Shown: positions 44,482 through 54,513, counted from the stretch's first letter. The stretch: 64,000 nucleotides of DNA from Dehalobacter sp. DCM (GCF_024972775.1 NZ_CP092282.1:930001-994000); one strand, 5' to 3'. Made by a program: numbers and translations. The notes: generated by a model not told the origin, from the letters alone.

Positions 44482-45681
44482 ATGGGAAAAGTATTAGTCA
44501 TTGGTTGCGGCGGGGTCGCTGGGGTTGCTATCCATAAGATCTGTCAAAACCATGAGATCTTTAGCGAGCTGTGCATCGCCAGCAGGACAATATCAAAATG
44601 TGATGCCCTGGCTGAAAAACTGGGCGGTGGCAAAACAAAAATTACGACCGCACAGGTCGATGCGGATAACGTCGAAGAATTAATCGCTTTAATTAATAAA
44701 GAGAAACCCGATGTCGTTCTCAATTTGGCACTTCCCTATCAGGATCTGCATATCATGGATGCCTGCCTGGCGACGAAGACGCACTATATCGATACGGCAA
44801 ACTATGAGCCGGAAGATACCGCTCATTTTGAATATAAATGGCAGTGGGCGTATCGGGAAAAGTTTAAAGAAGCAGGAATTACCGCGCTGCTTGGTTCCGG
44901 CTTTGATCCGGGTGTGACCAGCGTATTCAGTGCCTATGCCCTGAAACATCATTTCGATGAGATTCATGAGATCGACATTCTTGACTGCAACGGCGGTGAC
45001 CACGGCTATCCGTTTGCAACCAATTTTAATCCGGAAATTAATATCCGTGAAGTGACGGCTAACGGAATGTATTGGGAAAACGGCCAATGGGTCGTCACGG
45101 AACCGATGGCCATCAAACGCGAGTATGATTTTAAGGGTGTCGGAAAAAAGGATATGTATTTGCTGCATCATGAGGAGATCGAAAGCCTTGCGTTGAACAT
45201 CAAGGGCATTAAACGGATCCGCTTCTTCATGACCTTTGGGCAAAGTTATCTGACCCATCTCAAATGTCTGGAGAATGTTGGCATGACGAGTATTGAACCT
45301 ATCCTATATAACGGTATGGAAATTATCCCGCTTCAATTCCTCAAGGCCGTACTGCCTGACCCGGCCTCCCTCGGGCCGCGGACGAAAGGTAAGACCAATA
45401 TCGGCTGTATTTTCAAAGGAATCAAAGACGGGAAGGCGAAGACATACTATCTTTATAATATCTGCGATCATGAGGAGTGCTATCGCGAAGTCGGCAGTCA
45501 GGCTATCAGCTATACAACGGGTGTTCCGGCAATGATTGGTGCCATGCTGGTAATGAACGGGACATGGCAAAAACCCGGTGTCTATAATATGGAAGAATTC
45601 GATCCCGATCCATTCATGGCGGCGCTGAACAAATGGGGCTTGCCTTGGGAAGAAGACTTTGCCCCAGTATTGGTACCCTAA
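44482..45681 (+). CDS. Carboxynorspermidine (carboxyspermidine) dehydrogenase
   Basis: A 399-residue saccharopine-dehydrogenase-like enzyme. It starts with the Rossmann motif VLVIGCGGVAGVAIHKIC and has THYIDTANYEPEDTAHFEYK and LGSGFDPGVTSVFSAY, as in carboxynorspermidine dehydrogenase (CASDH). It condenses diaminopropane or putrescine with aspartate semialdehyde using NADPH. The next gene encodes the matching decarboxylase, which supports the call. The ATG at 44482 is 8 bases from GGAGG. The hairpin array above lies in its leader. Confidence 0.85.
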   Translation: MGKVLVIGCGGVAGVAIHKICQNHEIFSELCIASRTISKCDALAEKLGGGKTKITTAQVDADNVEELIALINKEKPDVVLNLALPYQDLHIMDACLATKTHYIDTANYEPEDTAHFEYKWQWAYREKFKEAGITALLGSGFDPGVTSVFSAYALKHHFDEIHEIDILDCNGGDHGYPFATNFNPEINIREVTANGMYWENGQWVVTEPMAIKREYDFKGVGKKDMYLLHHEEIESLALNIKGIKRIRFFMTFGQSYLTHLKCLENVGMTSIEPILYNGMEIIPLQFLKAVLPDPASLGPRTKGKTNIGCIFKGIKDGKAKTYYLYNICDHEECYREVGSQAISYTTGVPAMIGAMLVMNGTWQKPGVYNMEEFDPDPFMAALNKWGLPWEEDFAPVLVP

Positions 45682-45759
45682 AGTATCACGTTTTCGCTGA
45701 GTTAGATTGTGATCGTGCTAAAAAACTTCAATGATCGGATGTACAGAATGATTGATAAA

Positions 45760-46890
45760 ATGGACTTTATTGATAAGATTCCGACTCCCAGTTATGTGAT
45801 TGATGAAAACCTCCTGATAAAAAACCTTGAGATATTGAAAAGTGTCCAGGAACGAAGCGGGGCCAAAGTTCTGCTCGCACAAAAAGCATTTTCAATGTTT
45901 CGGGTATATCCGCTGATATCCAGGTACCTATACGGGACGACCGCCAGCGGACTCTATGAGGCGAGACTTGGGCGGGAACAATTTGGTAAAGAAGTGCACA
46001 TTTTCAGTCCGGCTTACCGGGAGGATGAATTTGAAGAAATTTTAGCTGTTGCCGATCATATTGTCTTTAATAGTTTTGCTCAGTGGAAAAAGTTTGGCCA
46101 ACGGGCTCTCGCAGCGGGAAAAGAGTGCAGTCTCCGTGTCAATCCGGAGTGTTCGACCCAGGAGGGCCATGGGATGTATGATCCTTGCGGTCAGTATTCA
46201 AGACTGGGTGTCACAGCGGCCAATTTTGAACCGGATCAGCTGGAGGGCCTGGCAGGACTTCATCTGCATACGCTTTGCGAACAAAATGCAGACGCACTGG
46301 CAGTGACAGTTGACGCTATGGAAAAGACATTCGGAAAGTATCTGCACACAATGAAATATCTGAATCTTGGCGGTGGTCATCATATAACCCGTGAAGACTA
46401 TGACATTGAACTGTTGATACGAACGATCAAGCATTTGCAGGTGGTTTACGATGTGGAGGTGTATCTGGAACCGGGGGAGGCTATTGCCTTAAATGCAGGG
46501 TTTTTAGTATCTTCCGTATTAGATACTCTGCATAACGGTATGGATATTGCCATACTGGATGCATCCGCAGCTTGTCATATGCCGGATGTGTTGGAGGTGC
46601 CGTATCGTCCGAATATTATCGGTGCGGGCAAGCACAATGAAAAAAAATACACTTACCGTTTTGGCGGACCAACCTGTCTCGCCGGGGATATTATCGGCGA
46701 TTATTCGTTTGATGCACCGCTCCATCCGGGTGATCGTCTTGTTTTTTGTGATATGGCGATTTACTCCATGGTAAAAAATAATACTTTTAACGGGATCCGT
46801 TTGCCGGATATCCTTCTGCTCAAAACAGATGGCGCAATAGAATTAGTACGCAGCTTTGGTTATGAAGATTTTAAGAATCGTCTGTCCTAA
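45760..46890 (+). CDS. nspC: Carboxynorspermidine decarboxylase
   Basis: A 376-residue alanine-racemase-fold PLP decarboxylase. The PLP-lysine strand AKVLLAQKAFSMF, the N-terminal TPSYVIDENLLIKNLEIL, LHLHTLCEQNADAL, and YLEPGEAIALNAGF with the late FGGPTCLAGDII cysteine region fit NspC. It gives (nor)spermidine. The start is not clear: no good SD precedes any of the four possible starts between 45709 and 45760; I use the ATG at 45760, which gives the family-typical N terminus. It follows the dehydrogenase gene closely. Confidence 0.85.
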   Translation: MDFIDKIPTPSYVIDENLLIKNLEILKSVQERSGAKVLLAQKAFSMFRVYPLISRYLYGTTASGLYEARLGREQFGKEVHIFSPAYREDEFEEILAVADHIVFNSFAQWKKFGQRALAAGKECSLRVNPECSTQEGHGMYDPCGQYSRLGVTAANFEPDQLEGLAGLHLHTLCEQNADALAVTVDAMEKTFGKYLHTMKYLNLGGGHHITREDYDIELLIRTIKHLQVVYDVEVYLEPGEAIALNAGFLVSSVLDTLHNGMDIAILDASAACHMPDVLEVPYRPNIIGAGKHNEKKYTYRFGGPTCLAGDIIGDYSFDAPLHPGDRLVFCDMAIYSMVKNNTFNGIRLPDILLLKTDGAIELVRSFGYEDFKNRLS

Positions 46891-47013
46891 CGCTACCTAA
46901 TACTGCTGGAATGGAAAGGAATAAAATGAACAAGCTGATTAGGGGCTGGCAATATCGTCGGAAATAGATTATACTAATTTGATGAATGACAGCGCAGCAA
47001 GGAGGGACGCATT

Positions 47014-47943
47014 ATGCCGATAAAAATTCCGGATGATCTGCCGGCCAAAGAAATACTGGAAAATGAGAATATATTTATTATGGGAGAAGATCGGGCTGTT
47101 CATCAGGATATTCGCCCATTAAAGATAGCTTTGCTCAATATCATGCCGACAAAGATAGTCACAGAAACGCAATATCTGCGGCTGATGAGTAATTCTCCGT
47201 TGCAAATAGAGATTACTCTGTTGTATACCTGGACACATAAACCGGCAAATACATCCGAAGAGCATTTAAGCCGTTTTTATAGCTCGTTTGACGAAGTTAA
47301 GGGCCAACGGTTTGATGGTCTGATTATTACCGGCGCTCCGGTGGAAAATCTTGAATTTGAAGAAGTGGATTATTGGGAAGAACTCAAACAAATCATGAAG
47401 TGGAGTTTGACGAACGTCTATTCTACGCTGCATGTCTGCTGGGGTGCCCAAGCGGGTTTATACTACCATTATGGCATTCCTAAGTATCCGCTTGGCAGTA
47501 AAATGTTTGGTATATTTCAACACCGGATCACCAATAACACGAACAATCGATTCCTGAGGGGATTTGACGAGATATTTAATGCGCCGCATTCCCGACATAC
47601 AGAAGTACGGATCGAGGATATCCAGAAGCATCCTGAGCTGGAGGTATTGGCCATGTCAGATCAGGCTGGGGTCTACATGGTAGCCGGAAAACATGGCAGA
47701 CACCTTTTTATTACCGGACACCCTGAGTATGATGCATTGACATTAAAGACCGAGTACGACCGGGATATCAACAAAGGATTGGATATTGCGGTGCCGGTCA
47801 ATTATTTTCCTGATAATGATCCTAAAAAGACACCGATCGTCACGTGGAGAGGCCATGCTAATCTTCTCTTCTTGAACTGGCTGAACTATTATGTATATCA
47901 ACAAACGCCGTTTGATTTGGGTCAACTGACCGACACGGATTAA
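47014..47943 (+). CDS. metA: Homoserine O-acetyltransferase, MetA family
   Basis: A 309-residue class I glutamine amidotransferase-like enzyme. It has the catalytic cysteine in [18 protein letters not shown] (Cys142), the histidine in [13 protein letters not shown], and GVYMVAGK. Residue 111 is Glu in [13 protein letters not shown]; in this family Glu111 goes with acetyl-CoA and Gly111 with succinyl-CoA. So O-acetylhomoserine is predicted, the substrate of MetY encoded 5 kb upstream. AAGGAGG is 9 bases before the ATG. Confidence 0.92.
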   Translation: MPIKIPDDLPAKEILENENIFIMGEDRAVHQDIRPLKIALLNIMPTKIVTETQYLRLMSNSPLQIEITLLYTWTHKPANTSEEHLSRFYSSFDEVKGQRFDGLIITGAPVENLEFEEVDYWEELKQIMKWSLTNVYSTLHVCWGAQAGLYYHYGIPKYPLGSKMFGIFQHRITNNTNNRFLRGFDEIFNAPHSRHTEVRIEDIQKHPELEVLAMSDQAGVYMVAGKHGRHLFITGHPEYDALTLKTEYDRDINKGLDIAVPVNYFPDNDPKKTPIVTWRGHANLLFLNWLNYYVYQQTPFDLGQLTDTD

Positions 47944-47947
47944 AGAC

Positions 47948-48196
47948 ATGTTTTATGTCTATATCGTTGAATGTAAAGACGGAACACTTTATACCGGTTG
48001 GACCGTCGATATAGCAGACAGACTCCAAAAACATAACCAGGGCAAAGGCGCAAAATATACGCGTTCCCGGTACCCTGTTGTTCTAAAATATCTGGAGCAG
48101 GCTGCTTCTAAATCAGAAGCATGTCAGAGGGAATACCGTATCAAGCAATTGAGCAGAGAGCAAAAAAACCAATTGATTGAAAAAGGATTTGGATAA
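47948..48196 (+). CDS. GIY-YIG nuclease-fold protein (UPF0213/YazA-like)
   Basis: An 82-residue GIY-YIG domain: YVYIVECKDGTLYTGWTVDI at the start, with arginine in YTRSRYPVVLKYLEQAA and the glutamate in SKSEACQREYRIKQLSREQK. The UPF0213 family has this minimal nuclease fold and unknown function. It begins 4 bases after the metA stop without its own SD, so it is likely coupled to metA translation. Confidence 0.82.
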   Translation: MFYVYIVECKDGTLYTGWTVDIADRLQKHNQGKGAKYTRSRYPVVLKYLEQAASKSEACQREYRIKQLSREQKNQLIEKGFG

Positions 48197-48245
48197 TTTT
48201 TCTTCGCATAGACATCCGGTAGCAGGTAAAACATTATAATAATTC

Positions 48246-48307
48246 GCAAATGAAACACAGTAAGACCCAATCCGTGAAAGACTTGGGTCTTACTGTGTTT
48301 CATTTGC
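48246..48307. terminator. Perfect 25-bp hairpin between convergent genes
   Basis: Bases 48246-48270 are fully complementary to 48283-48307 around a 12-base loop. It begins GCAAATGAAACACAG. The tails on both sides are A/T-rich. It would be a very strong bidirectional terminator; such a long perfect palindrome is unusual. Confidence 0.7.
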
Positions 48308-48326
48308 TTTAAAGTTTCAGTTCAAA

Positions 48327-48641
48327 TTACTTTAGGGGAATTCCGGAATCCCGCTCGTATTTTTGGAGTAACGGATGTATCGTTACAGCCAGGATCAGAC
48401 TGAGATAGGCACATATAAAACCAAAAGCTAAAAAGTCAAGCAGCCATGACCAACTGAAATGAATGGTACGGTGAAGAAGAAAGATGCCTAAACCACACCA
48501 GAAGCCTTGGCAAAACGGACATCCAAATAATTTGCGGAAGAAATACCCCTTTCCCTTGAGATAGTTGCGTATTCGTTTAAAAAGGACAAAATCGAAAAAG
48601 AAAAAGCGGAGACTCAAGGCGAATAAGATTTCCAGAATCAT
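48327..48641 (-). CDS. Small membrane protein with CxxC-type motif
   Basis: A 104-residue protein with two or three hydrophobic helices: residues about 2-18, 44-60, and 64-85. The segment FRKLFGCPFCQGFWCGLG holds three cysteines and resembles the DUF1360-type motif of small phage and spore-former membrane proteins. I chose the ATG at 48641, 6 bases after AAGGTG, over a GTG three codons upstream within the SD. Function unknown. Confidence 0.6.
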   Translation of the reverse strand: MILEILFALSLRFFFFDFVLFKRIRNYLKGKGYFFRKLFGCPFCQGFWCGLGIFLLHRTIHFSWSWLLDFLAFGFICAYLSLILAVTIHPLLQKYERDSGIPLK

Positions 48642-48720
48642 GAAAATCACCTTTTTGGTTTATAGGATAAGAAATGATATATACCATTATATGGTAATAA
48701 TCGCTTTGGCGTGATAACAA

Positions 48721-48766
48721 AAAAAACATAGCCGGCGACAAAAACTCGGTGCCGGCTATGTTTTTT
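48721..48766 (-). terminator. Bidirectional terminator for typA
   Basis: AAAAAACATAGCCGGC at 48721-48736 pairs perfectly with GCCGGCTATGTTTTTT at 48751-48766. A tracts on one side and T tracts on the other make it work for both strands. Confidence 0.85.
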
Positions 48767-48774
48767 CTTATTAC

Positions 48775-50604
48775 TTATTTTCCGCCAAGGTTTCGCTGTC
48801 TTTCCATACGTGTACGCGTATTCTTCTCCAAATACCGTTTGCGAAGGCGAATATTGATCGGAGTAATTTCAACATATTCATCATCATTGATATATTCCAA
48901 AGCTTCTTCAAGCCCCAGGAGTCTTGCAGGCTCCAGTCTCAAAGCATCATCGGAGCCGCTGGCCCGCGTATTGGTCAGCTGCTTTTTTCGGGTAACATTG
49001 ATGTCGATGTCCTGTTCGCGATTACTTTCCCCAACAATCATGCCTTCGTACACTTTGGTCGCGGGATCGATAAACATCCGACCGCGGTCTTGCAGTTGGA
49101 AGAGAGCATATGAGGTGGATTCTCCCGGATCGGAGGCGATCAGCACGCCGCGGCTGCGTCCTTGAATATCACCGCGATAGGCTTGATAGGAGTGGAAAAC
49201 ATGGGCCATGATTCCTTCTCCCCGTGTTTCGGTCAGAAAATCGCCTCTGAAACCAATAAGTCCACGTGCCGGGATCAAGAACTCCAAGCGTGTAACTCCG
49301 CCGGACATCGTAATCATATTCTGCATTTCTGCTTTTCGAGTGCCCAGCATTTCAATCACCGTTCCCATGGCGGAATCCGGAATATCAATGGTAAGATGCT
49401 CAAAAGGTTCACATTTGACGTCATCGATATGTTTGATAATAACCTCCGGTTTCGAAACCATGAGTTCGAATCCTTCTCTGCGCATATTTTCTATAAGGAT
49501 CGAGAGGTGCAATTCACCGCGCCCTGAAACCTGGAAGCAATCGGTACTTTCCGTTTCCTCCACGCGCAGACTGACGTTAGTTTCAATTTCTTTAAACAAG
49601 CGATCCCGCAGTTTACGTGAAGTAACGTGTTTTCCTTCCGTACCAGCCATTGGCCCGGTATTGACCATAAATAACATGGTCAGGGTAGGTTCATCGATTT
49701 CAATTGTTGGCAGCGCTTCAGGATTCAGGGCATCGGCCACCGTTTCACCAATATTGATATTGGGAATACCGCTGATGGCTACAATATCACCGGCATCGGC
49801 TTCGGGTACGTCGACTCGGTTCAGGTTTTGAAAGGTAAATATTTTGCCGACTTTCACTTTTTCGATGGATCCGTCCCGTTTGATGACGGCTACCGGCGTA
49901 TTGGCGGTGAGTTTCCCTCTGAAAATCCGGCCAATAGCGATCTTGCCAAGATAATCGTTATAATCGAGGGTCGTTGCCAGCATTTGCAGCGGGCTGTCCG
50001 GATAGGATTCCGGCGCGGGGATTTCTTTCAGAATAGTTTCAAAAAGTGGGACCAAATCCTCAGCCATGTCATTGGGTTCATAGCCGGCTGTTCCCTGGCG
50101 GGCGGATGTGTACACCAGCGGGAAATCAAGCTGTTCGTCGTTTGCTCCCAACTGCATAAACAATTCCAGCACCTCATCAACCACTTCATAGGGGCGTGCT
50201 TCGGGCCGGTCGATTTTATTGATGACAACGATCGGTTTCAGATTAAGTTCCAGGGCTTTGCGCAGGACAAACTTTGTTTGGGGCATGGGTCCTTCAAACG
50301 CGTCAACAACGAGAAGGACGCCGTCAACCATCTTCAGGACGCGTTCAACTTCACCGCCAAAATCGGCATGACCGGGTGTATCGACGATGTTAATTTTTAT
50401 CCCGTTCCATTTGACGGATGTATTTTTGGCAAGGATCGTTATGCCGCGTTCTTTTTCCAGGTCGTTAGAGTCCATAATTCTCTCTTCGACCTGTTCGTTG
50501 GAACGAAAAGCACCGCTCTGCCTGAGCATAACGTCAACAAGGCTGGTTTTGCCATGGTCGACGTGGGCAATAATTGCCAGGTTTCTTAGATTCTCTGCGT
50601 ACAT
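48775..50604 (-). CDS. typA: Ribosome-associated GTPase TypA/BipA
   Basis: A 609-residue translational GTPase. G1 is [15 protein letters not shown], switch 2 is [19 protein letters not shown], the NKID motif is [13 protein letters not shown], and the C-terminal TypA part ends with [16 protein letters not shown]. TypA binds the ribosome and helps subunit assembly, especially in stress or cold. AGGAG lies 9 bases before the ATG on the minus strand. Confidence 0.95.
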   Translation of the reverse strand: MYAENLRNLAIIAHVDHGKTSLVDVMLRQSGAFRSNEQVEERIMDSNDLEKERGITILAKNTSVKWNGIKINIVDTPGHADFGGEVERVLKMVDGVLLVVDAFEGPMPQTKFVLRKALELNLKPIVVINKIDRPEARPYEVVDEVLELFMQLGANDEQLDFPLVYTSARQGTAGYEPNDMAEDLVPLFETILKEIPAPESYPDSPLQMLATTLDYNDYLGKIAIGRIFRGKLTANTPVAVIKRDGSIEKVKVGKIFTFQNLNRVDVPEADAGDIVAISGIPNINIGETVADALNPEALPTIEIDEPTLTMLFMVNTGPMAGTEGKHVTSRKLRDRLFKEIETNVSLRVEETESTDCFQVSGRGELHLSILIENMRREGFELMVSKPEVIIKHIDDVKCEPFEHLTIDIPDSAMGTVIEMLGTRKAEMQNMITMSGGVTRLEFLIPARGLIGFRGDFLTETRGEGIMAHVFHSYQAYRGDIQGRSRGVLIASDPGESTSYALFQLQDRGRMFIDPATKVYEGMIVGESNREQDIDINVTRKKQLTNTRASGSDDALRLEPARLLGLEEALEYINDDEYVEITPINIRLRKRYLEKNTRTRMERQRNLGGK

Positions 50605-50645
50605 TAAGGCATTCTCCTGTCATGACTTGAATCCTATTACATCAC

Positions 50646-50680
50646 AATTGCTTCTCACCCATCAACAAGGAGAAGCAATT
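50646..50680. repeat. 11-bp perfect hairpin upstream of typA
   Basis: AATTGCTTCTC at 50646-50656 pairs with GAGAAGCAATT at 50670-50680. It lies about 40 bases before the typA start on the minus strand and could be part of its leader. In the gene-free stretch 50605-51080 I also see GTACAG/CTGTAC near 50943-50960 and AT-rich sequence; I could not match ydaO or another known riboswitch. Confidence 0.5.
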
Positions 50681-51080
50681 ATTATTTCTCTCGGTTTGCT
50701 TTCTTCAAAGCCGTACCAAAAAAGAGTTAAATAATAGTTCAATTTTTTCTCGTAACCTTTAATATTATAATACGTTTAAACTTTTTTTCAAATTAATTTA
50801 TTTTTAGATAATATGTTGCTTTTTTTTATTATGTTTCAATCGAACCTTATATTTTATACTACCGGTTCTGCAATTTTTGCATAATTAAGTACGGCAGGCA
50901 GGCTTGCCAGATCGGGCAGAGAAAGATATAATCTTTTTGGACGTACAGTGAATGGCTGTACTTACTCGGTATTTGTAGATCTGTACATTAAAATAGTTAT
51001 AATCATGATGGTGCAAATGAAAGACTTATGATTAAGCTCACGATCACGAAAAACACACAGAATAGACATAAAGGAGCATC

Positions 51081-51806
51081 ATGATGAGAAATCAAAGGCG
51101 ATATTACAGCGCAAGATATTACCGTAGAAAAAATAACACGTCATTGCGTTTTGGCATATTATTGGTTGTCCTTGCAATAGCTATTGTAACCGGATCCAGA
51201 ATCTTATCCGATGAATCATCAAAGGATATCCAGACAGCATCAAGCTATGGTGCACAATCCTCCGAACACTCCCGGGGCGATGCAGACGCGTCTCGACTGA
51301 TCCGGCAGGCCGATGTTGCTGCTGGAACAAAAATCGATCAATATAAAGGCGTAGCTGTCTATTCCAATGGAACAGACTATATGTCCAGCCACGGCCTCAG
51401 CTATAGTGATGATGGATACTATTACGGTTATAAGTGGCAATGTGTCGAGTTTGTTAAACGTTTCTACTACGAGGTCTACCATCATGAAATGCCTGACGGT
51501 GCCGGCAACGCGAAATACTTCTTTAATCCGATGCTGGGTCAGGGAGAATTGAATGAGCAGAGAGACCTCATCCAATATGACAACGGCGGCAACGAAAAGC
51601 CCCAAGAAGGTGACCTTCTGGTATTTAATGAAAGCGCCTACGGGCATGTTGCTATTATCTGCGGTGTTGGTGAAGACTGGATCGAAGTGATTCAACAGAA
51701 TTCGGAGGTGCCAAGGGAAAAATATCGTCTGGAAAATAAAAACGGGTTGTATACGATAACCGGAGAACGTGACCCGGCAGGGTGGTTAAGGATGAACAGC
51801 CGTTAA
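51081..51806 (+). CDS. Membrane-anchored CHAP domain amidase
   Basis: A 241-residue protein with a basic N terminus (RYYSARYYRRKNN), one transmembrane helix (about residues 25-42) and a C-terminal CHAP domain. The catalytic cysteine is in YYYGYKWQCVEFVKRFY and the histidine in FNESAYGHVAIICGVG. CHAP domains are peptidoglycan or glutathionylspermidine amidases; here an extracytoplasmic wall hydrolase is likely. AAAGGAG is 6 bases before ATG-ATG. It is followed by a terminator. Confidence 0.85.
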   Translation: MMRNQRRYYSARYYRRKNNTSLRFGILLVVLAIAIVTGSRILSDESSKDIQTASSYGAQSSEHSRGDADASRLIRQADVAAGTKIDQYKGVAVYSNGTDYMSSHGLSYSDDGYYYGYKWQCVEFVKRFYYEVYHHEMPDGAGNAKYFFNPMLGQGELNEQRDLIQYDNGGNEKPQEGDLLVFNESAYGHVAIICGVGEDWIEVIQQNSEVPREKYRLENKNGLYTITGERDPAGWLRMNSR

Positions 51807-51812
51807 GGTAAG

Positions 51813-51841
51813 AGACATGGCATAGACCCCGTGTCTTTTTA
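51813..51841 (+). terminator. Rho-independent terminator after the CHAP gene
   Basis: AGACATGG pairs with CCGTGTCT (one G-U) around CATAGACC, followed by TTTTTA. Confidence 0.65.
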
Positions 51842-51925
51842 TTTATGTTTTTTTGACTATCTGAATATTCTACGGGAATGGTGCAATACTAAATCGTAAA
51901 AATAAACGATGTTAGGAGCACCGGT

Positions 51926-52567
51926 ATGAGGATTCCTAATCATATCGGGGTCATTCCCGATGGCAACAGAAGATGGGCGGCACAAAGGGGATTGCCGAAG
52001 GAAATGGGGTACCGGGAGGGATTGGAGCCCGGTCTGAAATTACTGAGGTTATGCCGGGACATGGGAGTTAAAGAGCTGACTTATTATGGATTTACTGTAG
52101 ATAATACAAAAAGACCAGCACCCCAAACAAAAGCATTTATTCAAGCCTGCATTGAAAGCATCGCCATGATTGCTGAGGAAGATGTATCTTTGCTGGTAAT
52201 GGGTAATACACAATCAAAAATGTTTCCTCGAGAGCTTCTGCCCTATACACGCCGAACCAACGTGGGAAAAGGCGGTATGCGTGTTAATTTTCTGGTGAAT
52301 TACGGCTGGGAATGGGATTTGAGCAATCTGCTTGCGGCACAGCAGCATAGAAAAAAAGTAACTAAAGGAATCAAGTCCAATGATATTTCCAGGGTGGATC
52401 TTTTAATTCGCTGGGGAGGAAGAAGAAGACTTAGCGGGTTCTTACCTGCCCAAAGCGTCTATGCTGATTTCTACGTCATCGACGACTATTGGCCGGACTT
52501 TCAAGAGAAGCATTTTTATGATGCGTTAAATTGGTATGATTCTCAGGACATTACACTTGGAGGTTAA
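51926..52567 (+). CDS. Atypical cis-prenyltransferase (UppS family)
   Basis: A 213-residue protein of the undecaprenyl diphosphate synthase family. The first motif IGVIPDGNRRWAAQRGLPKE keeps the catalytic aspartate, and YYGFTVDNTKRP replaces the usual YAFSxENWxRP. Near the C terminus LLIRWGGRRRLSGFLPAQSV has Arg where UppS has the Mg2+-binding Glu of GGExRxSNF. It may make a shorter or different polyprenyl chain, or be inactive. TTAGGAG lies upstream of the ATG. It is probably a paralogue, not the main UppS, which would sit beside cdsA and dxr. Confidence 0.78.
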   Translation: MRIPNHIGVIPDGNRRWAAQRGLPKEMGYREGLEPGLKLLRLCRDMGVKELTYYGFTVDNTKRPAPQTKAFIQACIESIAMIAEEDVSLLVMGNTQSKMFPRELLPYTRRTNVGKGGMRVNFLVNYGWEWDLSNLLAAQQHRKKVTKGIKSNDISRVDLLIRWGGRRRLSGFLPAQSVYADFYVIDDYWPDFQEKHFYDALNWYDSQDITLGG

Positions 52568-52649
52568 ACCAACACATCCAGGTTTTAATCCGTTTTGAAA
52601 AATATATATTCGGTAGTCTTGACAGCCATATTTCCTGCTGGTATGATTT

Positions 52650-52946
52650 AGAGAAATCATACGTGAAAGACGATGACAGGGAATAATAAGCCCCGAAGTG
52701 CGTGTGCAGAGAGCCGCTGGTTGGTGTGAAGCGGTCAGGACTAAAGGCTGAACTCCCCCTAGAGTTGCCGGCTGAAACCATTAAGAAGTAGGACCGGACG
52801 GAAACTTCCACCGTTAAAAGGAAGGGGATATCGGAAAATTGCCAGGCTCTTTTCCCGCATCCTGTTGAGTGAACGGCTTTGGCCGTTAACATGAGTGGTA
52901 CCGCGAAAGTAAGCTTCGTCTCATTAATTTGAGACGGAGTTTTTTT
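52650..52946 (+). ncRNA. T-box riboswitch, Leu specifier, upstream of leuA
   Basis: Stem I has AGAGAGCCGC and GGTTGGTGTGAAGCGG; the specifier segment GAACTCC offers CTC (52753-52755), a leucine codon. The T-box TGAGTGGTACCGCGAAAG is at 52892-52909. The terminator CTTCGTCTCA / TGAGACGGAG with a T run is at 52914-52946. Uncharged leucine tRNA would be sensed and leuA turned on. Confidence 0.9.
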
Positions 52947-53019
52947 ATTCACTCACCATGGATGCATTGATTAAGGGAACAGCGATTCAATCATCAAAAA
53001 AATATTGGAGGTCGTATTT

Positions 53020-54513
53020 ATGCGTAGATTGTATTTATTTGACACAACATTAAGAGATGGGGAGCAATCCCTTGGAATTACCTTAAACGTCAAGGAAAAA
53101 CTTGAGATTGCCCAGCAATTGGTCCGGCTTGGCGTTGATGTTCTTGAAGCGGGATTTCCCGCTTCGTCCCCCGGCGATTTCGAATCGGTAAGTACACTGG
53201 GAAGAGAACTCAAAGGGGTGACCGTCTGCGGTCTTACCCGCTGCATAAAAAAAGATATTGATATCTGTGCTGAAGCATTGAAAGGGGCGGAAATCGGCCG
53301 GATTCATACCGGCATTGCGGTATCACCGATCCACATGGAGAAAAAGCTGAGGTTAAAGCCGGAAGAAGTAATTCAGATGGCTGAGGAGGCTGTCCGCCAC
53401 GCTAAGAAATATCTGCATGATGTTGAGTTTTACGCCGAAGATGCATTTCGCAGTGAGCGCACCTTTCTTGCCCGGATATTTGAACGGGTAATCAAAGCAG
53501 GGGCCACGGTTATCAATATCCCGGATACGGTAGGGTATGCGACGCCATGGGAATTTGGTGAATTGGTAGCGTATATTAAAAATAACGTTGCTAATAGTGA
53601 CCAGGTTAAAATAAGCGTACACTGTCATAATGACTTGGGAATGGCAACCGCCAACGCGTTAGCCGGTATAATGGCCGGTGCGGATCAGGTAGAAGGAACA
53701 ATCAATGGTATTGGTGAAAGAGCGGGAAATACCGCTTTGGAGGAAGTCATCATGGCTATTAGCACCCAGAAAGAGCGATATGGCGTCGATATGGCGGTTC
53801 ATACCCGCGAAATTGCTTCGGCCAGCAGGTTGGTTTCAAGCATAACCGGTGTTCCTGTCCCCAGTCATAAGGCTATCGTTGGAGTGAATGCATTCATGCA
53901 TGCATCCGGTATTCATCAGGACGGTATTCTGAAAGCGAAACAGACGTATGAAATCATCGACCCCGAAAGCGTAGGCGTGCCGAGAAATCAAATCATTCTT
54001 AGCGCGAGATCAGGACGGCATGCATTGAAACACCGACTCGAAGAATTGGGGTATCTGATTGCAGATGATAGGTTAAATGATATTTACAATGACTTTTTGC
54101 AGCTGGCCGATAAGAAACAAGAGATTTATGATGAAGACCTGCATGCACTTATGGGAGCATCGAATCCCGAAGGCAGCAAAATAAAAATCATTAAGATATC
54201 CGTTGCTACTTCCGGAACACAGTCGGCAACTGCTGCTGTTACTCTAGAAATCGAAGGCGCAGAGGTTACCGATGCGGCAATCGGCAATGGTCCGGTGGAT
54301 GCGGTGTTTAATGCCATTGATCGCATTTCCGGTAATGAAGCCCGTTTGGAGGATTACAGCATCAAATCAGTTAGCCGGGGCAAGGAAGCTTTGGGAAATG
54401 CCACGGTTAAGATTTTCAGTGGCGGCAATTACTATGTCGGCAAGGGCATCAGCACCGATGTCATTGACGCCAGCGCCCATGCTTATGTAGATGCTTTATC
54501 TAAAATAAAATAA
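53020..54513 (+). CDS. leuA: 2-Isopropylmalate synthase
   Basis: A 497-residue DRE-TIM metallolyase. FDTTLRDGEQSLGITLNVKE begins the barrel, SVHCHNDLGMATANALAG holds metal-binding histidines, and VEGTINGIGERAGNTALEEV is typical. The C-terminal LeuA dimer domain (about 370-497) provides leucine feedback. It condenses acetyl-CoA and 2-oxoisovalerate. The ATG at 53020 is 8 bases from GGAGG. The Leu T-box upstream supports LeuA over citramalate or homocitrate synthase. Confidence 0.92.
   Translation: MRRLYLFDTTLRDGEQSLGITLNVKEKLEIAQQLVRLGVDVLEAGFPASSPGDFESVSTLGRELKGVTVCGLTRCIKKDIDICAEALKGAEIGRIHTGIAVSPIHMEKKLRLKPEEVIQMAEEAVRHAKKYLHDVEFYAEDAFRSERTFLARIFERVIKAGATVINIPDTVGYATPWEFGELVAYIKNNVANSDQVKISVHCHNDLGMATANALAGIMAGADQVEGTINGIGERAGNTALEEVIMAISTQKERYGVDMAVHTREIASASRLVSSITGVPVPSHKAIVGVNAFMHASGIHQDGILKAKQTYEIIDPESVGVPRNQIILSARSGRHALKHRLEELGYLIADDRLNDIYNDFLQLADKKQEIYDEDLHALMGASNPEGSKIKIIKISVATSGTQSATAAVTLEIEGAEVTDAAIGNGPVDAVFNAIDRISGNEARLEDYSIKSVSRGKEALGNATVKIFSGGNYYVGKGISTDVIDASAHAYVDALSKIK

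Noticed and set aside
49208-50589. Long plus-strand frames inside typA
   Set aside because: They are antisense shadows of a highly conserved GTPase gene.
50881-51080. c-di-AMP (ydaO) riboswitch before the CHAP protein
   Set aside because: The conserved ydaO bases could not be matched, although the gene type would fit.
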